Below, piece after piece: positions 51,960 through 60,239 of a stretch of DNA of 64,000 bases. Source of the DNA: VXNE01 sp965203615 (lineage in GTDB: Bacteria; Pseudomonadota; Gammaproteobacteria; Pseudomonadales; Azotimanducaceae). The position numbers were made by a program, and so were the translations under genes. Where the stretch lies: positions 2,604,001-2,668,000 of the forward strand of contig OZ241900.1 of assembly GCA_965203615.1 (NCBI GenBank). Direction: 5' to 3'. Each line of letters opens with the position of its first letter. The first letter of the stretch is position 1. The notes under the pieces were generated by a model. The model was not told the DNA's origin. It did no database searches and saw only the letters and a program-made list of their open reading frames with translations.

Positions 51960-53095
51960 TCACGCATCAAATGTCGGATAGAGACGCATGAGTTTGATGC
52001 GTGCGTCGTCGGTCGTGAACCGCCAGTTCACCTTTGCCCGGAGGCGGTCGCGTGCGTCTTGCCAAGCGGCGACTTCGTTGCGCAGGACGTCGATGGAGTC
52101 GATGCGCCGGTTCAGGCATTGGCGGATCATGACGTTGAGCTCGACCTCGGCGACGTTCAGCCAACTGCCGTGCTTCGGGGTGAAGAGGAACTCGAACCGA
52201 TCCCACAGGGCCTTGGCCCGCGCCGGCGGGAAGGCTTCGTAGAGCGCGCCCGGGCGGTGGGTGTTCAGATTGTCCATCACCAAGGTGATCTTCCCGGCGT
52301 CGGGGTATCGCGCGGCGATCTCGGCGAGGAAGTGCGCCCAGTCGATCTTGGTCTTGCGCTCGGTCACCCGGGTCATGCGCTTGCCGGCCAAGGGCTCCGT
52401 GGCCATGAACACGTTGCAGGTGCCGCAGCGCCGGTACTCGTAGTCGTGCCTGGCCGGCCGGCCCGGCACGGCGGCGACCGGCACGCGCGTCTCGCGGATC
52501 AACTGGCGCGGCGTCTCGTCCATGCACACCACGGGAAAGGCCTTGTCGTACGGACGCCGGTACGCGTCGAGCACCTGCTCCATGGCCGCCGCGAAGTCCG
52601 CGTTGCGCTGCGGCGGGATCACCCATCCGACCCGGCGCCAAGGCTTGATCTCGTTTTTTTTAGAACCCGACGCACGGTCTCGTGCGACACGCTGTCGATG
52701 TAGCCGAGCTCCACCGCGCGGTCCGCCAGCAGCCGCAGCGACCATTGCCCGCGGCCCTCCGGCGGCTCGCCGCAGCTCAGCGCCACCAGGCGCGCCTCGA
52801 ACTCGCCGTCGGCCTTGCGCAGATACGTCGGCCGCCGGCCCTGCCGGGCGCCCAGCGCCGCCTCCAGCCCCTCTTCCACGAAGCGCTTCTTCACCCGATC
52901 CACCTTGCGCATGCTGATCCGCAAGATGTCCGCAATGGCCTCCCCGGTCGCCTGCCGCTCGTTGAACTCCCCTTCGTCGCAGTTGAGCAGGATCAACGCG
53001 TTGACCACCCTCCGCGAGTGGTGCGAGCCCTTGTTCGTGATGGCCGTCAAATCTTCCCGTTCCGCTTCGTCCAATGTCACCGCGTAGCGCTTCAT
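51960..53095 (-). CDS. IS630 transposase, two frames joined by -1 frameshift
   Basis: Frame A (53095 to 52619) encodes the helix-turn-helix half (E-A-I-A-D-I-L-R-I-S-M-R-K-V-D-R-V-K-K-R-F) and runs through V-R-R-V-L-K-K. Frame B continues with K-N-E-I-K-P-W-R-R and holds the DDE catalytic half: D in C-M-D-E-T, D in V-M-D-N-L-N-T-H, E in W-L-N-V-A-E-V-E. The junction is an A8 run on the coding strand (52661-52654), where a one-base slip back restores the normal family sequence. Programmed frameshifting is known in IS630 elements; a sequencing or indel error is the alternative. Confidence 0.88.
52654..52661 (-). other. A8 slippery site for -1 frameshift in IS630 transposase
   Basis: On the coding strand TCTAAAAAAAACGAG holds eight adenines. 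Frame A reads CTA-AAA-AAA-ACG and frame B reads TCT-AAA-AAA-AAC. Slippage here joins the DNA-binding and catalytic halves exactly at the point where relatives continue K-K-N-E-x-K-P-W. Confidence 0.7.
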
Positions 53096-53376
53096 GCACC
53101 GACCCTCGTACTGTGTCGAGGATCGCCAATCTATCAGATTCTATACGACATATCATGTGTGACATTACACTAGTGCTATCCACAGACATCCACAGCTTGC
53201 CCACAGCGTGCTAACAGGTTGCGGGAATCTATGCACAAAACCATGCCAAGAGACCGAATTGGTTCAGCGCCGAATTTCGCACGCTGCGAAGATGCGTTGT
53301 CTCCAACACTCCGGCCCGGTACTGGTGGGTGCTTTCTACCCGCGTCGCTCTCCGAGAATTCTTGTGGTACGTTCCG

Positions 53377-54177
53377 ATGATGCACCCGAAGTCCTTGCCC
53401 GTCGATCCGGCGACCGACGTCAGCGTGGAGAGGTCGGTCCAACGCCTGTCCGTGATCCACGCCGAAGCCTTGTATCGGCCGGTGCCTCCGGTCGATCTTG
53501 ACGACGACGGCTTTGTCTACCAGGACGGCAGGGTGTCGGAGAGTACGCGCCACGGCGAATCGCTCGCGTACGGCCTGTTTGCGGCGAAGTCGCTGGTCGC
53601 ACACCTGCCCGACGCCCTGGTCGCAAGTGACCTGGCGTTCCTGTTCGAGCGGGACAATCCTCGGGCGGTGCTCTCGCCGGACCTGATGGTGGTGCTTGGC
53701 GTGGGAGGACAGCATCGCCTCTCCTACAAGCTGTGGGAGGAGGGCAAGGTTCCGGACTTCGCGCTGGAGGCGCTGTCGGTGAAGATGTGGCGGAGGGATG
53801 TCGAGGTCAAGCCGGGTCTGTACCAGGATCTCGGCGTGCCGGAGTTCTGGATAGTCGACCTGCTCGACAGGCTTCCCGCGCCGATCATCGGACGTCGCCT
53901 GAACGACGCCGGGGTCTACGAGGAGATTCCGGTCTCGCCATCGGGCGGCACGCGGAGCGATGTGCTCGGCGCGGAGTTGTTCCTTCAGGACGAGGTGTTG
54001 CGGTTCCGCGACCTGAAGACCGGAGAGGTCGTGTCTACCTACCTGGAGTCCGAACGGTCGCGAAGGGTGGTCGAGGCACAGGCTCGGCGAGAGGCGGTGG
54101 CGCGCGAGGCCGCAGAGAAGCGGATCGCTGAGTTGGAAGAACGGCTGCGGCGGTCGGAAGCTCGACAGGAACGATAG
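53377..54177 (+). CDS. Uma2 family endonuclease (DUF820)
   Basis: The protein is 266 aa from the ATG at 53377. The Uma2 PD-(D/E)xK-like fold is marked by L-S-P-D-L-M-V-V-L-G, then P-D-F-A-L-E-A-L-S and Y-Q-D-L-G-V-P-E-F-W-I-V-D. A long charged coiled coil (E-R-S-R-R-V-V-E-A-Q-A to the end) is attached, as in many family members. The real activity is unknown. The stop is directly followed by the ATG of the biotin carrier gene, which may be chance. Confidence 0.87.
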   Translation: MMHPKSLPVDPATDVSVERSVQRLSVIHAEALYRPVPPVDLDDDGFVYQDGRVSESTRHGESLAYGLFAAKSLVAHLPDALVASDLAFLFERDNPRAVLSPDLMVVLGVGGQHRLSYKLWEEGKVPDFALEALSVKMWRRDVEVKPGLYQDLGVPEFWIVDLLDRLPAPIIGRRLNDAGVYEEIPVSPSGGTRSDVLGAELFLQDEVLRFRDLKTGEVVSTYLESERSRRVVEAQARREAVAREAAEKRIAELEERLRRSEARQER

Positions 54178-54399
54178 ATGGCGCGGGTCGAAGTCGAAAG
54201 CGAGGTCACGGGCAAGGTCTGGAAGATCGAGGTGGGCGTGGGCGATCAAGTCGCCGAAGGGGACATCCTTGTCGTCCTGGAATCGATGAAGATGGAGATT
54301 CCGGTCGAGAGTCCCCAGGCGGGTACCGTGGCCGAAATGCGCGTGGCGCCGGATGAACCGGTTCAGGAAGACCAGGTAGTGGCTGTCATCGCGACCTGA
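54178..54399 (+). CDS. biotin/lipoyl attachment (BCCP-like) protein
   Basis: The protein is 73 aa, just one biotinyl domain. The attachment lysine is K38 in E-S-M-K-M-E, the standard biotinylation motif, and the fold repeats V-E-S-P-Q-A-G-T-V in its second half. It is probably the carrier for the carboxyltransferase encoded at 55303. It lacks the long N-terminal part of AccB. Confidence 0.94.
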   Translation: MARVEVESEVTGKVWKIEVGVGDQVAEGDILVVLESMKMEIPVESPQAGTVAEMRVAPDEPVQEDQVVAVIAT

Positions 54400-54490
54400 C
54401 GACCCCTGCCGGTGCCGGTATAGTGCGGCGGCAATGGCCGCCTCCCGGCGCTTGTGTCAGACTTTTGCTTTTGCTGGCGGGAAAAACCGA

Positions 54491-55306
54491 GTGGCCGATC
54501 TTGTCACCATCGACAGGAAGGACGGTGTGGCGGATGTCCGTCTGAATCGTCCCGAGAAGTACAACGCACTGTCCCCGGAAATGTTCGCGGCGATCACGGA
54601 GGCCGGCGAGAGCCTCACGGAGGCGAATGACCTCCGCGCCGTGGTGCTCTCCGGCAATGGCCGCGGATTCTGTTCGGGGCTGGATTTTGCGAGCTTTTCC
54701 GCCATGGCAAGAGGAGGTAGTGCCGATCGCCTGGCGTCTGCCCTGTCGAAGGCGCAGGGCCCGGAGAACTTCGCGCAGCGTCCCGCCCTCGTCTGGAAGC
54801 GGCTGCCGGTACCGGTGATCGCCGCCATTCATGGCGTGGCCTTCGGCGGCGGTTGCCAGATTGCCCTGGGTGCCGACATTCGCATCGCGCGAGACGACGC
54901 GAGACTCTCGATCCTGGAGATCAAGTGGGGCCTGGTGCCGGATATGTCGATCACCCAGACGCTGCGGGACCTGGTGCCGCTGGATGTGGCCAAGGAACTG
55001 GTGTTCACCGGCCGCATCGTGAGCGGTGTTGACGCTGCCCGGATGGGACTGGTCACGCGGACGGCGGAAGATCCCCTCGCGGAGGCCATGGCACTGGCGG
55101 CGGAAATCGCTGCCAGGTCTCCGGACGCGGTGCGTGCGGACAAACGCCTGCTCGAGGAAAGCTGGAGGACAGATCCGGCCACGGGCCTCGGGCTTGAAGC
55201 CAAGCTGCAGGGGGGCCTGATCGGCACGCCGAACCAGGTCGAAGCCGTGAAGGCCAATTTCGAGAACCGGGCACCGGAGTTCGAGGACGCGGGCGCAAGG
55301 CGATGA
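54491..55306 (+). CDS. enoyl-CoA hydratase/isomerase (crotonase) family protein
   Basis: The protein is 271 aa from a GTG at 54491, matching the normal crotonase start (D-L-V-T-I-D-R-K-D-G-V-A-D-V-R-L-N-R-P). The oxyanion-hole strand S-G-N-G-R-G-F-C-S-G-L-D-F and the second G-V-A-F-G-G-G-C-Q loop are present. Its stop overlaps the start of the carboxyltransferase (ATGA), so translation is coupled. A hydratase or an acyl-CoA decarboxylase role are both possible. Confidence 0.9.
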   Translation: MADLVTIDRKDGVADVRLNRPEKYNALSPEMFAAITEAGESLTEANDLRAVVLSGNGRGFCSGLDFASFSAMARGGSADRLASALSKAQGPENFAQRPALVWKRLPVPVIAAIHGVAFGGGCQIALGADIRIARDDARLSILEIKWGLVPDMSITQTLRDLVPLDVAKELVFTGRIVSGVDAARMGLVTRTAEDPLAEAMALAAEIAARSPDAVRADKRLLEESWRTDPATGLGLEAKLQGGLIGTPNQVEAVKANFENRAPEFEDAGARR

Positions 55307-56856
55307 GTTGGGAAGAGGAAGTCCGGGAAATCCACCGGCGGCGGCATCTCGCCCAGCAGCAGGGCGGCGAGGAAGGTATCGGGAAGCAGCACGCCCAGGG
55401 CCGGCTGACCATCCGGGAGCGCATCGACGCGCTGCTCGACCCGGGCACGTTCGAGGAGCAGGGCAAGGCGACCGCGATCCCGGACTACGATGACAACGAC
55501 GAGTTCCTGGGCTTTGTGCCGGCGAACTACGTGGTCGGTTTCGGCAACATCGAAGGGCGCCGCGTGGTCGCAGGTGGTGAGGACTTCACGCTCAAGGGCG
55601 GTTCGCCGAACGCCGCCGGACTGCGCAAGAGCGTCTACGCGGAACACCTCGCGGTCAGGTACAAGGCGCCGCTCGTGCGGATGCTCGAAGGCGGCGGAGG
55701 CAGCGTCAAGGGCGGCGGGCGCCGCGGCGGCACGGTCGGCGATCCGGTGTTCTCGGAACCCCGCTTTCGCATCATCGCGGACGCCATGGGCCAGGTCCCC
55801 GTGGTTTCCATCGCCTGCGGCGCGGTGGCGGGCTTCCCCGCGGGCCGACTCGTCGCTTCGCATTTCTCCGTCATGGCTCGGCGCACCGCGCAGGTACTGA
55901 TCGGCGGTCCGGCGCTTGTCGAGCGGGCGCTCGGGGTCTCGATGACAAAAGACGAACTCGGCGGCGCCCAGGTGCACGCCAGGAGCGGCGTCGTGGACAA
56001 CCTGGCCGAAGACGAACACGATGCGTTCAGCCAGGCGAGGCGGTTCCTGGGTTACCTGCCCTCGAACGTGGACCAGCGTGCTCCCAGAACCCAGACCGAA
56101 GACGATCCGGAGCGGATGGAGGAGGAACTCCTCAACGCCGTGCCGAGGAACTCGCGCACGGGTTTCGACATGCGCGCCATCGTGTGCATGGTGATGGATG
56201 TCGACTCGTTCTTCGAGACCGGCGCGACCTATGGCCGCAGCCAGATTACCGGCCTCGCGCGTCTCGATGGCCAACCGGTCGGCGTGCTGGCGAACGACTG
56301 CAAGGTCTACGCCGGGGCGATGACGGCCGAAGCGGCGCAGAAGTATCGCCGCTTCGTCGAGATGTGCGATACGTTCCACTTGCCCATCGTCAATTTCGTC
56401 GATCAGCCCGGGTTCATGATCGGTCCGGAGGCCGAACGAAAAGGCACGATCCGCTATGGCATGGCCGCTGTCTGTGCGGCGGTGCAGGCCTCGGTGCCGT
56501 GGGCTTCGATCCAGGTGCACAAGGGATTCGGCGTCGCGACCGCGGCGCACTACGGCAAGGACGCGTATGTCCTGTCCTGGCCCTCGGTGGAAACGGGAGC
56601 GCTGCCCGTGGAGGGGGGTGTCGCGGTGGCGTTCCATCGCGAGATCGCGGCGGCAGAGGATCCGCAAGCGAAGCGGCGCGAACTGGAGGAGCGGTTGCGC
56701 GCGGGGCGCTCACCCTTTCCCAGGGCGGAGTCCTTCGCCGTGCACGAGATCATCGATCCCCGCGAAACGCGGCCGGCGCTGTGCAGGTGGGTCGACTGGA
56801 TCCAACCCCTGCTTGACGACCTGACGGGTCCCACATCGTTTCCCATGAGGCCATAA
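55303..56856 (+). CDS. acyl-CoA carboxylase carboxyltransferase subunit
   Basis: The protein is 517 aa. It has the two-domain crotonase-like layout of propionyl/methylcrotonyl-CoA carboxylase beta subunits. The N-terminal domain has K-Q-H-A-Q-G-R-L-T-I-R-E-R-I and R-M-L-E-G-G-G-G-S-V, then G-P-A-L-V. The C-terminal domain has F-V-D-Q-P-G-F-M-I-G and G-K-D-A-Y-V-L-S-W-P. It moves the carboxyl group from biotin to (or from) an acyl-CoA. No biotin carboxylase subunit is encoded nearby, so either it borrows one or works as part of a decarboxylase. Confidence 0.92.
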   Translation: MSWEEEVREIHRRRHLAQQQGGEEGIGKQHAQGRLTIRERIDALLDPGTFEEQGKATAIPDYDDNDEFLGFVPANYVVGFGNIEGRRVVAGGEDFTLKGGSPNAAGLRKSVYAEHLAVRYKAPLVRMLEGGGGSVKGGGRRGGTVGDPVFSEPRFRIIADAMGQVPVVSIACGAVAGFPAGRLVASHFSVMARRTAQVLIGGPALVERALGVSMTKDELGGAQVHARSGVVDNLAEDEHDAFSQARRFLGYLPSNVDQRAPRTQTEDDPERMEEELLNAVPRNSRTGFDMRAIVCMVMDVDSFFETGATYGRSQITGLARLDGQPVGVLANDCKVYAGAMTAEAAQKYRRFVEMCDTFHLPIVNFVDQPGFMIGPEAERKGTIRYGMAAVCAAVQASVPWASIQVHKGFGVATAAHYGKDAYVLSWPSVETGALPVEGGVAVAFHREIAAAEDPQAKRRELEERLRAGRSPFPRAESFAVHEIIDPRETRPALCRWVDWIQPLLDDLTGPTSFPMRP

Positions 56857-56860
56857 CGCC

Positions 56861-57049
56861 ATGCACGCCGTCGTACTTTCGTTGATCCTGAGCTTCATCA
56901 TCGGTGCCGCGGTCTGGCTGGCTGTCGGTCCGCGTTTTGGACTCAATGAAGACACTCGCCAGAACGAGATACTGAACGTCCTGGTCTACTTCGCGATCGC
57001 CTTTCCCTTCTGTTTTGCGATCGTCTTCTTCGCCATCGAAAGACTTTAG
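56861..57049 (+). CDS. small two-helix membrane protein
   Basis: The protein is 62 aa with two hydrophobic segments (about 3-23 and 39-59) split by a charged loop (E-D-T-R-Q-N-E). It begins 4 bp after the carboxyltransferase and is surely in the same operon. I know no family for it. In sodium-pumping decarboxylases a small membrane subunit anchors the carboxyltransferase; that comparison is speculative. Confidence 0.75.
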   Translation: MHAVVLSLILSFIIGAAVWLAVGPRFGLNEDTRQNEILNVLVYFAIAFPFCFAIVFFAIERL

Positions 57050-57108
57050 CCGCGAATCTTCCCGCCCCAGCGGTGCGCGGTTGCCGATAGCCGCCTCTCG
57101 CGCCAAAA

Positions 57109-57157
57109 TATGAACTTGTCGCATAATGCTACTGGCGTATCTTGAGATATGTTCATA
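57109..57157. promoter_or_regulatory. TATGAAC/GTTCATA inverted sites at the metR start
   Basis: TATGAAC (57109-57115) and GTTCATA (57151-57157) are exact inverted copies. The second overlaps the metR start codon (57149). MetR-type sites use TGAA/TTCA half sites, so this could be self-repression, but the spacing (35 bp) is wider than the known 5-bp arrangement. Confidence 0.35.
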
Positions 57158-58126
57158 TCTGGCTTTGACCTGCGCCACCTTCGCACCCTGGCCGCGTTGC
57201 GGGATACCGGAAGCCTGGTCGAAGCGTCCGAGCGCGTCTTTCTGACCCAATCGGCGCTTTCGCACCAGATCAAGGCGCTCGAGACGCGGATGGGATGCGC
57301 GTTGTTCGTCCGCAAGACCAAACCGGTGCGCTTTACGCCCGCGGGAAGGCGGTTGCTTGAACTGGCGGACGAGGTGCTGCCCCTCGTGCATGCCGCATCG
57401 CGCGACATCGGGTTGTACGCAAGCGGCGAATCCGGGCGATTGCACCTGGCCATCGAATGCCATAGCTGTTTCGAGTGGTTGCTACCCGCCATCGACCGGT
57501 TCCGTGACCAGCGGCCGGAGGTGGACCTCGACATCGCCAGCGGGTTCAACTTCGATCCCCTGCCAGCCCTGGCCCGCGGCGACCTCGATCTCGTCGTGAC
57601 CGCGGACCCGAACGACGATGATGCCCTGGCGTACGCGCCGCTGTTCGGGTACGAAGCGCACCTGGCCGTTGCTTCGAGCCATCCACTGGCGGCTCGAGAC
57701 GTGATCACGCCGCAGGACCTGGCCGGCGAGACGCTCATCACCTACCCGGTGGAGCGTTCGCGGATGGACATCTTCAAGCGCTTTCTCGATCCCGCCGGAG
57801 TCGAGCCGGCGCGGCTTCGAAACGCGGAACTGACGGCGATGATGGTGCAGCTTGTGGCGACCGGTCGTGGCGTGGCCTGCCTACCCAACTGGGCGCTCCA
57901 CGAGTACGTGGCGCGTGGCTACGTCGTTGGCAAGTCGCTCGGCGAGGACGGCATCTGGCCCAACCTGTATGCGGCGGTCCGGGCCGTGCAGCGGGACCTG
58001 AGTTTCGTCCTGCATTTCATCCGAACCGCCAGGGCCACGTGCTTCAAGAACCTGGTGGGCATAGTCCCGGCCGATGAAGATATGCGCGCGGGCGGACCCT
58101 CGACCGAAAGGGTTATCTGGCGATAG
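57149..58126 (+). CDS. metR: LysR-type methionine regulator MetR
   Basis: The protein is 325 aa. The LysR helix-turn-helix is at ~20-60 (L-T-Q-S-A-L-S-H-Q-I-K-A-L-E). The effector domain carries I-E-C-H-S-C-F-E-W-L-L-P-A, the MetR-specific homocysteine-binding block, and further matches E. coli MetR in Y-P-V-E-R-S-R-M-D and L-G-E-D-G-I-W-P-N-L-Y-A-A-V-R. It activates methionine synthesis genes in response to homocysteine. No met gene is directly next to it. Confidence 0.95.
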   Translation: MFISGFDLRHLRTLAALRDTGSLVEASERVFLTQSALSHQIKALETRMGCALFVRKTKPVRFTPAGRRLLELADEVLPLVHAASRDIGLYASGESGRLHLAIECHSCFEWLLPAIDRFRDQRPEVDLDIASGFNFDPLPALARGDLDLVVTADPNDDDALAYAPLFGYEAHLAVASSHPLAARDVITPQDLAGETLITYPVERSRMDIFKRFLDPAGVEPARLRNAELTAMMVQLVATGRGVACLPNWALHEYVARGYVVGKSLGEDGIWPNLYAAVRAVQRDLSFVLHFIRTARATCFKNLVGIVPADEDMRAGGPSTERVIWR

Positions 58127-58127
58127 G

Positions 58128-58327
58128 AGCCCTCAGCCGGGGGATCTTCCCCGACCGCTGACGCGTAAGGAAGTGCCGGCATTTCCCCCGTCGCCAGGTG
58201 CGTACTTCCATGAAAGCCCTCAGCCGGGGGATCTTCCCCGACCGCTGACGCGTAAGGAAGTGCTGGCATTTCCCCCGTCGCCAGGTGCGTACTTCCATGC
58301 AAGCCCTCAGCCGGGAGATCTTCCCCG
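58128..58327. repeat. 87-bp tandem repeat, 2.3 copies
   Basis: Copy 1 spans 58128-58214, copy 2 58215-58301 and a partial third 58302-58327. Copies 1 and 2 differ at only two positions. Each begins AGCCCTCAGCCGGGGGATC and contains CGGGG/CCCCG and GGAAGT/ACTTCC inverted pairs. The unit has no stop codons on the minus strand, but the resulting frame is not a recognisable gene. The opening TCAGCCGGGG is shared with the palindromic repeat at 59417 and 25475. Confidence 0.92.
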
Positions 58328-58349
58328 CAAGACCGTCCGCCTTCGTGTA

Positions 58350-58952
58350 TCAGGGCACCAGGGTGGCTTCCGCCCATTCGCCCTGGTGTAGGGAATAGCG
58401 GCGACGATCATGCGGTGCGTCGGTATGGCTGAGGTCCAGGACTTCCACTTCGAAGGGTCGGAACAGGTAGCCGACGGCGCTTTCGGGCGCGACGGGAGGT
58501 TGTTCACCGTAGTTGGAGGAAACGGCGTCGACCAGTGCTTGGCGCGATACGATCTCGGTGCTTTGCGGATGCGTTTCGTACAGCCAGTCCATGCGCTTGG
58601 GTATCTCCGGACGCATCTGCCAGGCTTGGTGCACGAGTCCGGGATCGACTGGATCGAGTGTGCAGCGCAGCCGGTATTGCACCATGACGCTCGGCAGGTA
58701 GATGAGAACCGCAACGGTGGAAGAGTTCGAGAACTCATCGACCTTGGGCGAACTGGCGTTGACAAAGATGCCGATGGATGGATCGGTGGCGGCGGTGTCC
58801 AGTTCGCGCACGACCAGGACGCGGGCAGACGGTTCGCCGCCGGCCGTAACCGTCGACACAACGCAGAGTCCGGCCCACGGATCCCGGTGCCCCCGGGCCT
58901 GCAGGCGGTCGTCGTGGAGCCTTCGAAGCGGGTCCACCGTGGGTGCGTTCAA
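58350..58952 (-). CDS. pyridoxamine 5'-phosphate oxidase family (FMN-binding split barrel) protein
   Basis: The protein is 200 aa from a TTG at 58952, which directly follows the TGA of the upstream 60-aa gene, so translation is coupled. The flavin-binding split-barrel pattern is visible (P-S-A-R-V-L-V-V-R-E, then F-V-N-A-S-S-P-K, W-Q-M-R-P). It belongs to the broad PNPOx-like family; true PdxH activity is not certain because the family also includes heme- and F420-related enzymes. Confidence 0.85.
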   Translation of the reverse strand: MNAPTVDPLRRLHDDRLQARGHRDPWAGLCVVSTVTAGGEPSARVLVVRELDTAATDPSIGIFVNASSPKVDEFSNSSTVAVLIYLPSVMVQYRLRCTLDPVDPGLVHQAWQMRPEIPKRMDWLYETHPQSTEIVSRQALVDAVSSNYGEQPPVAPESAVGYLFRPFEVEVLDLSHTDAPHDRRRYSLHQGEWAEATLVP

Positions 58953-59135
58953 TCAGTCCTCTTCAGCCTCCTCCTCGTCGTCCGTCTCGGAGCTGTCTTC
59001 CGTCAGTGTTCGACGGATGTCGGCGATGTCCCGCTGGATCTCGCTCAGCCGGAATATCGCATCGGGAAGCAGGTCCATGATGCGCCAGGCGAGATAGCAC
59101 AGGGCGGCGACGCCGATGAAGATCAGGAAGGTCAT
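58953..59135 (-). CDS. small single-pass membrane protein with acidic tail
   Basis: This 60-aa protein has one hydrophobic segment at ~2-18, then an amphipathic helix (R-L-S-E-I-Q-R-D-I-A-D-I-R-R) and a strongly acidic end (S-E-T-D-D-E-E-E-A-E-E-D). The stop codon touches the start of the PNPOx-family gene, so it is expressed with it. No family is recognised. Confidence 0.75.
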   Translation of the reverse strand: MTFLIFIGVAALCYLAWRIMDLLPDAIFRLSEIQRDIADIRRTLTEDSSETDDEEEAEED

Positions 59136-59197
59136 GGCCCAACTCCACTGAAGAACGCTGTCGGCGGCTAATATACGCGTTGCGGGACGGGTCAGAC

Positions 59198-59583
59198 TAG
59201 TGTTCCGTCACGCCCAAATATGCGAGTGCCCCACAGCCGGCACCTTCGGCACCGCCTGTGGCCCGGCCCCGCTCGTCGCCCATGGACCAACCGCCCCGGG
59301 TCGCTGTCGCTCCCCGGAGGCGTTTGTCCCACGGGAGTGTAGCTGCGAGGGATTTTTGTTTCCTGGCGAGGCGCGACGACGCGGTGTGGCAGGCACCACA
59401 CAAGGAGGAGCAACGGAGCCTTCAGCCGGGGAGCGCGAGGGGGTACCCCTCGCATGAGAACAGCCTTCAGCCGGGGAGCGCGAGGGGGCACCCCTCGCAT
59501 GAAAACCACCAGGCGCTCCCGGGACACACTTGTTCCACGGTAGTGCCGCAGATACCCGTAGATTTGGGTGTGACGGAACATCA
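59198..59583. mobile_element. MITE-like element with IS630-like ends
   Basis: The 19-bp terminal repeats match at 18 of 19 positions: TGTTCCGTCACGCCCAAAT (59201-59219) and its complement at 59562-59580. The left end with flanking TA reads TAGTGTTCCGTCACGC, very like the IS630 at 51950 (TAGTGTCTCGTCACGC). The ~0.38-kb interior has no gene, only two tandem palindromic repeats. It fills the 459-bp gap between two genes and ends 12 bp before the DUF924 gene. Confidence 0.72.
59417..59506. repeat. two tandem 45-bp palindromic repeats inside the MITE-like element
   Basis: Unit 1 is 59417-59461 and unit 2 59462-59506, differing at two positions. Each has AGCCTTCAGCCGGGGAGC then a hairpin GCGAGGGG / CCCCTCGC with a 3-nt loop. 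The same hairpin and head occur once upstream of recN (25475-25506). Confidence 0.88.
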
Positions 59584-59594
59584 GGGAGAGCAGG

Positions 59595-60212
59595 GTGACC
59601 GACAGCAGGATTGCGGCCGTGACGGCCGCCAACGTCATCGCATTCTGGCTGGGGCCGTCCCCGGCGAATCTCCATGCCGCCAAGCGGGCGTCGCGGCGCT
59701 GGTACGCTGCGGACGATGCGCTTGACCAGGAGGTGCGCCAGAAGTTCGGTGATGCCATGGAACAGGCGCGTTCCGGCGCGCTGGCCGGTTGGCGGGAGAC
59801 GGCGGACGGGGCGCTGGGGCTGGTGATCCTGTCGGACCAGTTCACGCGCAACGCGTACCGAGGCACGGCTGCCGCGTTTTCCGGTGACGCCATGGCAAAA
59901 GAAGTGGCGTCCCTGGCGCTGGACAGGGGGTTCGATCGCGAACTGCCGATCCCCGGGCGCCTGGTTCTGTATCACCCGTTTGAACACAGCGAGGACTTGC
60001 GGGACCAGCAACGCTCAGTCGAGTTGTTTTCTACCTTGGCGGCCGACTCGCCTTCCGAATGGCGCGAATACATCGATTCGTTCCTGCGCTATGCGCGGGC
60101 CCACCTGGAAGTGATCGATCAGTTTGGCCGCTTTCCGCACCGGAACGCCGTGTTGGGACGGGAGACCACGGACGCGGAACAGCAGTGGCTTGCGACGCAC
60201 GGTGGCTTTTGA
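59595..60212 (+). CDS. DUF924 family protein
   Basis: The protein is 205 aa from a GTG at 59595. Family blocks are I-A-F-W-L-G-P, R-R-W-Y-A-A-D, L-G-L-V-I-L-S-D-Q-F-T-R-N-A-Y-R-G and Y-H-P-F-E-H-S-E-D-L-x-D-Q. It is an all-helical, TPR-like cytoplasmic protein of unknown function, common in proteobacteria. The MITE-like element ends just upstream and may supply or disturb its promoter. Confidence 0.9.
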   Translation: MTDSRIAAVTAANVIAFWLGPSPANLHAAKRASRRWYAADDALDQEVRQKFGDAMEQARSGALAGWRETADGALGLVILSDQFTRNAYRGTAAAFSGDAMAKEVASLALDRGFDRELPIPGRLVLYHPFEHSEDLRDQQRSVELFSTLAADSPSEWREYIDSFLRYARAHLEVIDQFGRFPHRNAVLGRETTDAEQQWLATHGGF

Positions 60213-60239
60213 ATCACCGTGCGCGCGGCCTGAAGCTCG

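Larger units (their letters stand above)
51952..53170 (-). mobile_element. complete IS630-family insertion sequence (1219 bp)
   Basis: The element is flanked by TA at 51950-51951 and at 53171-53172, the target duplication of IS630/Tc1 elements. The ends match over about 30 bp as imperfect inverted repeats: GTGTCTCGTCACGCATC on the left, and GTGTAATGTCACACATG on the right read inward. Both ends run on to an ATGTCGxATAG block. The transposase fills almost the whole element, with its stop inside the left repeat. Confidence 0.9.

Noticed and set aside
53176..54249. 357-aa minus-strand frame
   Set aside because: It overlaps the Uma2 gene in antisense and looks like a translation of high-GC complement.
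54829..56667. 612-aa open frame on the minus strand
   Set aside because: It is antisense to the carboxyltransferase and crotonase genes, which have clear motifs. Its composition is that of a high-GC shadow frame.
58128..58327. CRISPR array
   Set aside because: The units are 87 bp, directly adjacent and nearly identical, with no unique spacers and no cas genes.
57919..58377. 152-aa minus-strand frame with repeated peptide units
   Set aside because: The repetition only reflects the 87-bp DNA tandem repeat, and the frame overlaps the end of metR in antisense.
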